A program made the translations under genes and the position numbers. 43,268 bases of DNA from positions 1-43,268 of the forward strand of contig NZ_QAIL01000115.1 of the NCBI RefSeq assembly GCF_003061025.1, given 5' to 3'. Each line of letters begins with the position of its first letter. The stretch's first letter is position 1. Origin of the DNA: Pedobacter sp. HMWF019 (lineage in GTDB: Bacteria; Bacteroidota; Bacteroidia; Sphingobacteriales; Sphingobacteriaceae). Under the pieces are notes generated by a model, which did not search any database, was not told the origin of the DNA, and was given only the letters and a program-made list of their open reading frames with translations. Shown here piece by piece: positions 33,299-41,099 of this stretch.

Positions 33299-33328
33299 CA
33301 AAATTACTACCTTGCCGGGTAGTCAAAA
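33299..33328 (-). promoter_or_regulatory. Biotin operon promoter with inverted repeat between -33 and -7
   Basis: Minus strand: TTTTG (complement of 33324-33328), a 17-nt spacer, then TAATTTTG (complement of 33299-33306), an exact TAnnTTTG. The spacer is filled by an inverted repeat ACTACC (33306-33311) / GGTAGT (33318-33323). The transcript would start about 10 nt before the ATG at 33283. GTAGTC recurs as a direct repeat at 33319-33324 and 33351-33356, 32 bp apart. A regulator bound here would control the operon. Confidence 0.75.
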
Positions 33329-33346
33329 TGATCCAGTTTTTAGTTT

Positions 33347-34831
33347 ATGAGTAGTCCGGTTAAAATACCTTTTAAGAGTTTGATCCATATCGACCGAAAA
33401 TCTGATACTGCAGTGTATCTGCAAATTGCTTACCAGCTGATCAATGCGATGCAAAGGGGGGTCATTGTTCCGGGGATCCAGTTACCTGGTTCCAGGCAGC
33501 TGGCTGAGTTGTTAGAGGTACACCGAAAAACGGTAATTGCTGCTTATGATGAGCTGGATGCGCAGGGTTGGACAGAGATCAGACCCAATAAAGGGACTTT
33601 TATGGGTTCCATAGCGGCGGCAAAGGAAACTGATCCATTGAAGTACAATAAGGAGTTTTTGGCCAGTTATCCTGTCAGTACTGGTTATACTTTTAAAAAG
33701 AGCATGTTGCTGGACCTTCCTGCTATGGGTAGTGAGAATGAACTGGAATTTACAGATGGACTGCCTGATGTAAGATTAGCCCCTCTGGATCAGTTGTCGC
33801 GTGTCTACAGTACAAATCTTAAACGCAAGAGCAACCGTCGTTATTTGGGCTTTGCCCACAACGAGGGTAGTGAATATTTTAAGGAAATGCTGGTGAATTA
33901 TCTGAACAATACCAGGGGATTACATATTTCTAAACAGAATGTGATGATCACCAGAGGAGTTGATATGGGGATTTATCTTGCTGCGGATTTATTGCTGGAA
34001 GCAGATGACCTGGTGCTGGTTGGCGACTTGAGTTATTATGTCGCCAATATGATTTTTCAAAAAGCTGGAGCAAGAATCATTTCTGTTCCTGTAGATGAGG
34101 AGGGGATCAGCGCAGATGCTGTTAAGTCCTTATGTGAAAAACATCGGATCCGGATGTTGTATTTAACGCCACACCATCATTATCCCACTACGGTTACTTT
34201 AAGTGCACAACGCAGGATCGAATTGCTTGGTCTTTCGGTGAAATATGGTTTTGTTATCCTGGAAGACGATTATGACTATGATTTTCATTACAACAGTAGC
34301 CCTGTACTGCCGCTGGCCAGCGCAGATGGGCACGGCATGGTGGTTTATATTGGCTCTTTTTGCAAGTCTCTTGCGCCTGGTTTTCGTTCGGGTTACCTGG
34401 TAGCACCGGAGAACTTAATTGCAGAGCTTGGAAAGTTGAGAGGGATTGTTGACCGGCAGGGTGATATTTTAATGGAACAGGCCCTGGCTGAACTGTTGGA
34501 GGAAGGGGAGATTCAACGACATTTGAAGAAGGCGTTGAAAGTGTATCACGAAAGGAGGGATGTGTTTTGTGAATTGCTGAAATCGAATTTGGGTGAATTT
34601 GTTACTTTTTCCGCTCCTCCTGGAGGATTGGCCATATGGACTAAATGGCATGCATCTTTGAATTTAATGCGGATCAGTAAACAATGTGGGTTAAAAGGAT
34701 TGTATTTGCCGCAGACGCTGTTGTATCAGACGGAAAGTTTAACGGCCATGAGGTTAGGATTTGGGAATCAGACAGTGGAAGAGCTTTCCAGATCTGTTGA
34801 GATATTGGAGACTGTGGTTAAAGGTTTTTAG
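33347..34831 (+). CDS. MocR-type regulator (GntR wHTH fused to aminotransferase)
   Basis: Of 494 residues, about 10-85 form a GntR winged helix (YLQIAYQLINAMQRGVIVPG, LPGSRQLAELLEVHRKTVIA). The rest is a fold-type I aminotransferase with LEDDYDYDFHY and the PLP lysine in YIGSFCKSLAPGFRSGY near residue 340. MocR proteins sense PLP or PLP adducts of amino acids; PdxR is the best known. It is divergent from the biotin operon with 63 nt between starts, which suggests control of that operon, whose BioA and BioF are PLP enzymes. This is inference. A PdxR-like role elsewhere is the alternative. Confidence 0.9.
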   Translation: MSSPVKIPFKSLIHIDRKSDTAVYLQIAYQLINAMQRGVIVPGIQLPGSRQLAELLEVHRKTVIAAYDELDAQGWTEIRPNKGTFMGSIAAAKETDPLKYNKEFLASYPVSTGYTFKKSMLLDLPAMGSENELEFTDGLPDVRLAPLDQLSRVYSTNLKRKSNRRYLGFAHNEGSEYFKEMLVNYLNNTRGLHISKQNVMITRGVDMGIYLAADLLLEADDLVLVGDLSYYVANMIFQKAGARIISVPVDEEGISADAVKSLCEKHRIRMLYLTPHHHYPTTVTLSAQRRIELLGLSVKYGFVILEDDYDYDFHYNSSPVLPLASADGHGMVVYIGSFCKSLAPGFRSGYLVAPENLIAELGKLRGIVDRQGDILMEQALAELLEEGEIQRHLKKALKVYHERRDVFCELLKSNLGEFVTFSAPPGGLAIWTKWHASLNLMRISKQCGLKGLYLPQTLLYQTESLTAMRLGFGNQTVEELSRSVEILETVVKGF

Positions 34832-34845
34832 GGAGGTGAATTTTT

Positions 34846-34941
34846 GGAAAATTCTGTACAGCTGCTTCAAGACTAACGATATCAGGCGGCTGAAGAAGCC
34901 GCAGATCTCTGAGGTCTTTCCGCAGCGTACGAGAATTTTCC
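34846..34941 (+). ncRNA. Structured interspersed element, copy A
   Basis: P1: GGAAAATTCTGTAC (34846-34859) pairs with GTACGAGAATTTTCC (34927-34941), one bulge. P2: AAGAC (34869-34873) with GTCTT (34914-34918). P3: GCGGCT (34886-34891) with AGCCGC (34897-34902), loop within CTGAAGAAG. The unpaired strand CGATATCAGG and CTGAGG are kept in copy B. A tail with GCAAATTGCAGAGG follows to about 34975. It lies between the MocR stop and a terminator. Whether it works as RNA or DNA is unknown. Confidence 0.6.
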
Positions 34942-34983
34942 GTAGCAAATTGCAGAGGAGGGGGGTGATTTGTGGATGGTTAA

Positions 34984-35022
34984 AAAAAGAGGGTACTAAA
35001 ATTTTTTTAGTACCCTCTTTTT
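34984..35022. terminator. Bidirectional terminator between MocR and tricorn-like genes
   Basis: AAAAAGAGGGTACTAAA (34984-35000) pairs perfectly with TTTAGTACCCTCTTTTT (35006-35022), loop of 5. A/T-rich ends give T-tracts both ways. It is 29 nt from the tricorn-like stop (minus) and about 150 nt after the MocR stop (plus). Confidence 0.93.
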
Positions 35023-35051
35023 AAAGTTAAGTGAGATGCTGGGTTGGAAAG

Positions 35052-38000
35052 CTATTTGGCTTCTTTTAGCATTTCCTTTACTGCAGTTTCTATTTGTGTA
35101 TCTGTACCGTTTAAGAAAGCTTCATAAGGAACGTTCACTTTGATGTCTGGTTCTACTTGCAAATTCTCTGTAGGTCGGTTTTCTTTGCCAATGGTGGCAA
35201 CCATCGGAATTCCGAATACCAGGGTTGGGTCAATTTGTCGTTCCCACCAAACTGCGGTACCGGTACCTGCAACAGGCATACCAATCAGTTTACCTACACG
35301 GTTTTGCTTATAGATGTATGGGAAGATAAAAGCATCACTGTAATTGCCTTCACTCATCACTACGCAGCTTGGTTTTTGCCAGCGATTGGAAGGTTCAGCA
35401 TCTACTGTGCGGTTACCTTGAGGGGCAAATTCCAGGTACTTGCTGCCGGTTAAAAATGTATTCAGATCATCGTGTAACCAACCACCTCCATTAAAACGGG
35501 TATCTACAATTAAAGCTTTTTTATCTGCATTTTTACCCATAACCACATCGTATACTTCACGGAAACTATCGTCGTTCATGCCTTGAACGTGCACATAGCC
35601 CACTTTTCCATTACTTAAACGATCTACCATTTGGGCCATTTGTTTCGTCCATCTTTTGTACATCAATCCACTTTCTTCGCCAACACTAATCGGTTTTACT
35701 CTTTCTGACCAACGCGTTTTTGTGTTTTCGTTGTAAAAGCTAAGAAGGATGTTTTTACCAGTTTTATTGTTTAGGTACTTAGCCCAATCGATGTCAGCAG
35801 TAAGCGTTTCATTGTCTATTTTCTCCAGAATGTCTCCTGCTTTTACTTTGCTGGTTTTAATATCAAGTGGGCCACCCGCGATTACTTCGGTAATTTTCAG
35901 TCCGTCAGAAGGAGAACTTTCATCGTATAATAAACCAAGAGCAGCGGTATTGTCTGCATTAGCTATATAAGGTGAATACCTTCCTCCGGTATGAGAGGCG
36001 TTCAGTTCACCTAACATTTCGCTTAGAAGTTCCTGGAAATCAAAATTATTATTGATGTAAGGCAGGAATTTAGCATACACTTCTTTATAGCGTTTCCAGT
36101 CTACACCTTCCATTTTTGGATCATAGAATTTCTCTTTTACCTGTCTCCATGCATGTTCAAAAACATAAGCTCTTTCTGCAGCAGCATCAATAGTAATGTC
36201 CCCACTGATAGAAACCGGCGTTACTTTTCCACTTTCTGCATCTACTTTCACCAAACGGCCACGGTTGCTCACGAAGAGGTTTTTGCCGTCCTTGCTCATT
36301 TCAATGCCACTTGGACTGCCGCCCATTTTTGCCAGTATTTTAGTTTCGTGGGTACGGGTATCCGTTACCCAAAGATCATAACCACTTTCAAATGAAGCCA
36401 GATAATACAGTTTGCTGGCGTCCTCGTTCAAAGCATAATCGCTGATGGAGCTACTGTTGATGGTCAGTTTTACTCTGCGGTTATCCAGATTGTTGAAGTC
36501 TGGCTCAAATTTTACTTTAGCAGAATCTGCTTTAGCTATCTTTTTATCTTTTGCCTTATCCTTTTTAGTAGATACAGTGTCTTTAGGTGTTAGTTTTTCT
36601 TTATCCTCACGTTCTTTAAGCAAAGCAAAATCATCCTTGCTCATATTGGCCCGGTCATAAGCATCCTGGTCAAAGAAAACTCCGTAAACATCCACTTCAG
36701 CATTTCCTGAAATAGCCAGTGATTTAAGTCCATTCCTGCTGCTCAGCCAGGTCATCATTTTGCCTTTCAGCGCCCATTTGTTGTTGCCTTCACCAAAGCC
36801 ACTGTTAACCGGGTGGATGATTTCGCCAGTACCGTCTGCCTTGATTAGTGCGGCGTGGCTCATAAACATACGTCCGTTCTGATCGTCAGCCAAAATCCAT
36901 TTTCCATCAGGGCTCCATTCAAAACTCCAATCGCCATCACTGTAAGAATGGTTTCGCCCTTCTGGAAGGAGGGTTCTGGTTTTCTTTGAAGCGATATTGT
37001 ATACCTTCAGTAGGTTTCTGTTTTCAATATAAGCGATCTCTTTTCCATCAGGAGAATAAAGAGGCTGAAATTCTTCTGCTGCAGTATTGATTAAAGGTTC
37101 GTCTTTGATCACCGTTGCGGCATAGAAATAAGGTTCATCTTTTTGCTGTATAGTGCTTCTGTAGATGTCCCAGCTGTTGTTGCGTTCTGTAGCATAGATT
37201 AAACTTTTTCCATCAGGTGACCATTGTACAGATCTTTCCTGAGCAGGTGTTTTGGTAATTTGTTTGGTCTGTCCACTTTCTACTGCAGTAACGAAAATCT
37301 CGCCGCGGTTTACAAAGGCGATTTCTTTGCCGTTTGGACTTAAGCTAAACTCAGAAACATTTCCGCTTACAGGTTCTGTTTTAGCAATGTTGTCGCGACC
37401 GTCATTTAATATACTCACCTTTAATTTCTGGGGCGTTCCGTTTTCTTTTAGCGTATAAATTTCACCATCCTGGGTAAAGCAAAGTGTGTTGTCGACAGAA
37501 CGGCTTAAATGACGTACTGGATTTTCTTTGAATGTAGTCAATTGTTTAGATTCACCCGGAGCATTGGAAGGCATTCTAAAAAGATTTTGATTTCCCGCTT
37601 TTTCACTTAAGTAATAAACCCATTTGTTGTCGTTGCTATAAACCGGCTCCCGATCTTCTCCTTCAAAAGAGGTCAGTTTAGTATAGGTGTTCTTTTTAAG
37701 GTCCATTGTCCAGATGTCTCTGGTTACAGAAGAAGTATGGTGTTTACGCCAGGCGTCTTCATAACCCTTGCGGTCTTCAAATACAATTGAGCCTCCATCA
37801 CTATTGTAATGTGCTCTTTCCATTCCGGCCGCACTCACTAAAATGGGTTTTCCACCTGTTGTTTTTACACTGTATACATTCTGGAAAATTCGTGTGGCAA
37901 AACGTACATTCTTAGCAGGTGCATTTCGCGCACTTCCAAAAATTACAGATTTTCCATCTGGAGAGAAATCATAAGGATAATCATTTGCACTGTTATAAGT

Positions 38001-38309
38001 GAGCCGGGTAGGGGTTCCGCCACTTACCGGAATGGTAAATACATCGAAATTTCCATAACGGTTACTGGCAAAAGCAATGGTTTTACTGTCCCTGCTCCAT
38101 ATAGGCATCATATCTTGTGCTTCATTCAAGGTTAGTGGAACGGCCTGCCCACCTGAGCTGCTCACCAGGTAAATATCACCTTTATACCCAAAAGCAATGT
38201 TTTTCCCATCCGGGGAAATGGCTGGGTATCGGAGCCAAAGCGGATTGGTTTGCGCCTTCCCGACCCATGCTGAAAGGCAGAAAATAGCAGATACGAAGAG
38301 TTTTTTCAT
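35052..38309 (-). CDS. Tricorn-like S41-family protease
   Basis: The 1085-residue protein has a signal peptide (MKKLFVSAIFCLSAWVGKAQ), an N-terminal beta-propeller with repeated ISPDGKNIAFGYKGDIYLV-like blades, a second propeller, a PDZ-like domain (LKITEVIAGGPLDIKTSKVK) and the S41 core. The catalytic serine falls in VMSEGNYSDAFIFPY and the catalytic histidine in ELNASHTGGRYSP, as in archaeal tricorn. A Lys/Asp-rich linker separates the parts near residue 570-600. Unlike archaeal tricorn it carries an export signal, so it acts in the periplasm, probably on peptides. Monocistronic. Confidence 0.92.
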   Translation of the reverse strand: MKKLFVSAIFCLSAWVGKAQTNPLWLRYPAISPDGKNIAFGYKGDIYLVSSSGGQAVPLTLNEAQDMMPIWSRDSKTIAFASNRYGNFDVFTIPVSGGTPTRLTYNSANDYPYDFSPDGKSVIFGSARNAPAKNVRFATRIFQNVYSVKTTGGKPILVSAAGMERAHYNSDGGSIVFEDRKGYEDAWRKHHTSSVTRDIWTMDLKKNTYTKLTSFEGEDREPVYSNDNKWVYYLSEKAGNQNLFRMPSNAPGESKQLTTFKENPVRHLSRSVDNTLCFTQDGEIYTLKENGTPQKLKVSILNDGRDNIAKTEPVSGNVSEFSLSPNGKEIAFVNRGEIFVTAVESGQTKQITKTPAQERSVQWSPDGKSLIYATERNNSWDIYRSTIQQKDEPYFYAATVIKDEPLINTAAEEFQPLYSPDGKEIAYIENRNLLKVYNIASKKTRTLLPEGRNHSYSDGDWSFEWSPDGKWILADDQNGRMFMSHAALIKADGTGEIIHPVNSGFGEGNNKWALKGKMMTWLSSRNGLKSLAISGNAEVDVYGVFFDQDAYDRANMSKDDFALLKEREDKEKLTPKDTVSTKKDKAKDKKIAKADSAKVKFEPDFNNLDNRRVKLTINSSSISDYALNEDASKLYYLASFESGYDLWVTDTRTHETKILAKMGGSPSGIEMSKDGKNLFVSNRGRLVKVDAESGKVTPVSISGDITIDAAAERAYVFEHAWRQVKEKFYDPKMEGVDWKRYKEVYAKFLPYINNNFDFQELLSEMLGELNASHTGGRYSPYIANADNTAALGLLYDESSPSDGLKITEVIAGGPLDIKTSKVKAGDILEKIDNETLTADIDWAKYLNNKTGKNILLSFYNENTKTRWSERVKPISVGEESGLMYKRWTKQMAQMVDRLSNGKVGYVHVQGMNDDSFREVYDVVMGKNADKKALIVDTRFNGGGWLHDDLNTFLTGSKYLEFAPQGNRTVDAEPSNRWQKPSCVVMSEGNYSDAFIFPYIYKQNRVGKLIGMPVAGTGTAVWWERQIDPTLVFGIPMVATIGKENRPTENLQVEPDIKVNVPYEAFLNGTDTQIETAVKEMLKEAK

Positions 38310-38535
38310 AATGAAATATAAGTTAAGCTGTGTTAAATTTAGGTATTGTTATATAGGATATAGGTTTTATCTGAATACAGGTCTACTACTAGTAGACAGA
38401 TAAATGTCGTAAATTGTTACTAGCTTTTGTATAAAAACCAATATTTGTTGCAATATTGTTGCAAACAAAAGCTTCCGGTGCCAATTTCTTAGGTAAAACA
38501 AACTTCTCACCACCCCTGCCTCTGCACTATGCTAA

Positions 38536-38631
38536 GGAAAAAGAGGTGCTTTTCTGGGAGGCCTCAGAAATCTGCGAGCTTTTTCAGCTCGCCTGATATC
38601 GCTAGCCTTGAAGGAAAGTACCTCTTTTTCC
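38536..38631 (-). ncRNA. Structured interspersed element, copy B
   Basis: P1: positions 38536-38550 pair with 38617-38631 over 15 bp (one G-U), with sequence GGAAAAAGAGGTGCT, different from copy A. P2: AGGC (38559-38562) with GCCT (38605-38608). P3: GCGAGCT (38574-38580) with AGCTCGC (38586-38592). On the minus strand the loop is CTGAAAAAG, and CGATATCAGGCG and CTGAGG match copy A. The tail also matches (GCATAGTGCAGAGG). Stem changes against copy A are compensated on both sides. Confidence 0.65.
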
Positions 38632-38734
38632 AAACCTATGCTTCCAACCATCAATTTTTATGAAAATCACTGTAACAAAAGCGTCGACATTCAAATTAAA
38701 TACTACTAAATTAGTAGTATTTACTTATTGTTCT

Positions 38735-38742
38735 TATATTTG
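38735..38742 (+). promoter_or_regulatory. -7 box for tRNA-Cys
   Basis: TATATTTG matches TAnnTTTG, 33 nt upstream of the tRNA 5' end. No TTG is visible at the right distance. Instead the 27-bp palindrome (38697-38723) occupies the -33 region. Confidence 0.6.
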
Positions 38743-38774
38743 ACCCGTAGCCCATAAAAAGGCATATTTTATAC

Positions 38775-38845
38775 AGTCATGTGGCCGAGAGGATAGGTAG
38801 GGGTCTGCAAAACCTTCCACGGTGGTTCGAATCCACCCATGACGT
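38775..38845 (+). tRNA. tRNA-Cys (GCA), with A1/G72 mismatch
   Basis: 71 nt. Anticodon loop CTGCAAA gives anticodon GCA. T-arm GGTGG-TTCGAAT-CCACC, discriminator U73 as required by cysteinyl-tRNA synthetase, CCA not encoded. The acceptor pairs GTCATG/CATGAC (positions 2-7 with 66-71), but positions 1 and 72 are A and G. The anticodon stem has two G-U pairs and the D stem one. It may be a functional but weakly paired tRNA or a diverging copy. Confidence 0.85.
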
Positions 38846-38929
38846 CTTTTTCTCTCCGAAGCCAGAAAATGATTTATCACTTCAGCAACAGAATTATCAG
38901 ATTTATAGATATTTATGCTTGCAGGTTTA

Positions 38930-38952
38930 TAGAAATAACGGCATTATTTCTA
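38930..38952 (+). terminator. Weak hairpin downstream of tRNA-Cys
   Basis: TAGAAATAA (38930-38938) pairs perfectly with TTATTTCTA (38944-38952), loop CGGCA, followed by TTTAAAAT. The stem is AT-rich and the tail short, so termination is only possible. Confidence 0.35.
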
Positions 38953-39010
38953 TTTAAAATATTATGAAATTATTCAAAAAAAAAGTCCTAGGAATAACTT
39001 TTCTATTTTA

Positions 39011-39018
39011 TACCTTTG
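39011..39018 (+). promoter_or_regulatory. -7 box for kup
   Basis: TACCTTTG is an exact TAnnTTTG, 21 nt before the kup ATG at 39040. An in-frame TTG at 39016 lies inside it and so cannot be the start. No TTG is seen at -33. Confidence 0.6.
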
Positions 39019-39039
39019 GCCACTTTAAAAAAAAGACTC

Positions 39040-40977
39040 ATGTCAAATCATAAAGATGTCAATAAACTATCGGCTGCTGGTTTATTAATTAGCCTGGGTA
39101 TCATCTACGGCGATATTGGAACTTCTCCCTTATACGTATTTAAAGCAATTATCGGAGAGCGACTCATCACAGCAGACCTTATTCTTGGGGGCCTATCGTG
39201 CATATTCTGGACTTTAACCCTGCAAACCACCATTAAATATGTAGTGATTACGCTGCAAGCGGACAACAAAGGAGAGGGAGGGATCTTTTCACTTTATTCA
39301 CTGGTAAAGCGAAAAGCCAAATGGCTGATCATTCCGGCAATGATTGGCGGGGCTGCATTACTGGCCGACGGGATTATGACTCCGGCTGTAACCGTTTCTT
39401 CAGCCATCGAGGGCCTTGGGATTATCTACCATGACCTGCCAACCGTGCCCATCGTATTAGCGATCATTCTCTTACTTTTTATTCTACAGCAATTTGGAAC
39501 TTCCCTGGTAGGGAAAGCCTTTGGCCCGGTAATGTGGCTTTGGTTTACTATGATTGCTGTATTGGGCATTGTATGGGTAGGCCATTTTCCGCAGATACTC
39601 AAAGCAGTTAACCCTTATTATGCGTATCATATTTTAACCACCAATCCGGAAGCCTTCCTGATCATTGGTGCTGTTTTCTTATGTACCACAGGAGCGGAAG
39701 CTCTGTATTCCGATCTTGGACATTGCGGGCGTTCCAATATTCGGATCAGCTGGATCTATGTGAAGATCTGTCTGGTATTGAATTATATGGGGCAGGGCGT
39801 ATGGTTGTGGAAATTACAAGGCACACACCTTGGTGATGTTAATCCATTCTATCACCTGATGCCAGACTGGTTCCTGATTTACGGTATTTCTATTGCCACA
39901 GTAGCTGCAGCAATTGCCAGTCAGGCATTGATCTCCGGCTCATTTACCCTGATCTCCGAGGCCGTTCGTTTAAACTTATGGCCAAAAGTAAAGATCAATT
40001 ATCCAAGTAACCAGAAAGGACAATTATATGTACCTTCAATGAACTGGGTGCTTTGCGTAGGCTGTATCATCGTAGTACTGATCTTCCAGAAATCAACCAA
40101 CATGGAGGCGGCCTATGGTCTTTCTATTACGGTAGCTATGTTGATGACAACAATATTGGTCTCCATCTTCCTGATGCGCAAACGAGTGCCTAAATATTTG
40201 ATCTTCATTTTTTTAACTATATATGGTATTATCGAGTTAACTTTCCTTGTCGGTAACGCTGCTAAAATCCTTCATGGAGGTTGGTTTACGGTGCTACTGG
40301 GAATGTCCTTATTCTCCATTATGTACGCCTGGGCAAATGGCCGAAGGATACGTAACCGTTACATGAAATTTGTGGATATTGAAAAGTATTATCCAATCAT
40401 CGAGAAGATTAGTGAAGACACTTCAATTCCAAAATATGCATCACAACTGGTGTATTTGACCAGCGCGAATTTCAATTCTGAGATTGAGTCTTCTATTATG
40501 TACTCCATTATTCAGAAGCTGCCTAAACGTGCAGATGTATATTGGTTGCTGCACGTGGATGTAACTGATGAGCCTTATACCATGGAATATAAAGTAGATC
40601 CATTGATTGATAAAAAATTAATCCGCGTGGATTTTAAACTTGGATTCAGGGTAGAACAGCGCATTAACGTATTGTTCAGGAAAGTGGTAGAAGATATGGT
40701 GAAGAATTCTGAAATTGATATTACCAGTAAGTACGAGTCTTTAAGGGAACATAAAATTGCCGGAGATTTCAGGTTTGTGGTCGTGGAGAAAGTGATGTCT
40801 ACTTCTTACAGTCTGAAATTTATAGAAAGATGTACTATGGTATATTATCAGATCCTTAAAAATTTCAGTGTACCTGAGGAAAAAGGCTTTGGTTTGGACC
40901 TGAGCTTTGTAACCGTTGAAAAGGTACCTCTTGTAGTGGATATTCCTACAGATTTTGAGCTGAAAAGAATACAATAG
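39040..40977 (+). CDS. kup: Kup-family potassium uptake protein
   Basis: The ATG at 39040 gives 645 residues starting MSNHKDVNKLSAAGLLISLG. The signature YGDIGTSPLYVFKAIIGE is at residues 20-40, with NKGEGGIFSLYSLVKR, IGGAALLADGIMTPAVTVSS and TTGAEALYSDLGHCGRSNI. Twelve membrane helices are followed by a cytoplasmic C-terminal domain of about 200 residues. The family imports K+ with H+. It is monocistronic, with its own promoter, and ends before structured element copy C. Confidence 0.95.
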   Translation: MSNHKDVNKLSAAGLLISLGIIYGDIGTSPLYVFKAIIGERLITADLILGGLSCIFWTLTLQTTIKYVVITLQADNKGEGGIFSLYSLVKRKAKWLIIPAMIGGAALLADGIMTPAVTVSSAIEGLGIIYHDLPTVPIVLAIILLLFILQQFGTSLVGKAFGPVMWLWFTMIAVLGIVWVGHFPQILKAVNPYYAYHILTTNPEAFLIIGAVFLCTTGAEALYSDLGHCGRSNIRISWIYVKICLVLNYMGQGVWLWKLQGTHLGDVNPFYHLMPDWFLIYGISIATVAAAIASQALISGSFTLISEAVRLNLWPKVKINYPSNQKGQLYVPSMNWVLCVGCIIVVLIFQKSTNMEAAYGLSITVAMLMTTILVSIFLMRKRVPKYLIFIFLTIYGIIELTFLVGNAAKILHGGWFTVLLGMSLFSIMYAWANGRRIRNRYMKFVDIEKYYPIIEKISEDTSIPKYASQLVYLTSANFNSEIESSIMYSIIQKLPKRADVYWLLHVDVTDEPYTMEYKVDPLIDKKLIRVDFKLGFRVEQRINVLFRKVVEDMVKNSEIDITSKYESLREHKIAGDFRFVVVEKVMSTSYSLKFIERCTMVYYQILKNFSVPEEKGFGLDLSFVTVEKVPLVVDIPTDFELKRIQ

Positions 40978-40988
40978 GTTTATTTTTT

Positions 40989-41078
40989 AAAAGGATACAT
41001 TCTGTCGAAGACTGCATGATTTGCCCTGAAGAAGGGCAAAAAACGCTGAGGTCTTCTCTCAGAATGTATTCTTTTTTT
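40989..41078 (+). ncRNA. Structured interspersed element, copy C, with terminator-like T-tract
   Basis: P1: AAAAGGATACATTCTG (40989-41004) with CAGAATGTATTCTTTT (41060-41075), one G-U. P2: GAAGAC (41007-41012) with GTCTTC (41051-41056). P3: TTTGCCC (41020-41026) with GGGCAAA (41034-41040), loop TGAAGAA. CTGAGG precedes the P2 3' strand as in copies A and B. T7 follows P1 (41072-41078), so here it can end kup transcription. Confidence 0.6.
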
Positions 41079-41099
41079 GGGTGCATAGCCCTTTCCGGT

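Larger units (their letters stand above)
38310..38774. other. 465-nt intergenic region with palindromes and repeat element
   Basis: No gene is visible. Reading left to right it holds: a 7-bp-arm palindrome GTCTACT-ACT-AGTAGAC (38381-38397); a direct repeat TTGTTGCAA x2 (about 38446-38465) inside an inverted repeat GCTTTTGT (38423-38430) / ACAAAAGC (38465-38472); structured element copy B (38536-38631, minus strand) with its conserved tail (38505-38535); and a perfect 27-bp palindrome TAAATACTACTAA-A-TTAGTAGTATTTA (38697-38723) directly before the tRNA-Cys promoter. Confidence 0.7.

Noticed and set aside
33299..33301. TTG as start of the ferritin-like gene
   Set aside because: It lies in the -7 element of the operon promoter; the ATG at 33283 is used instead.
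39016..39018. TTG as start of kup
   Set aside because: It lies inside TACCTTTG, the -7 box; the ATG at 39040 matches family N-termini.
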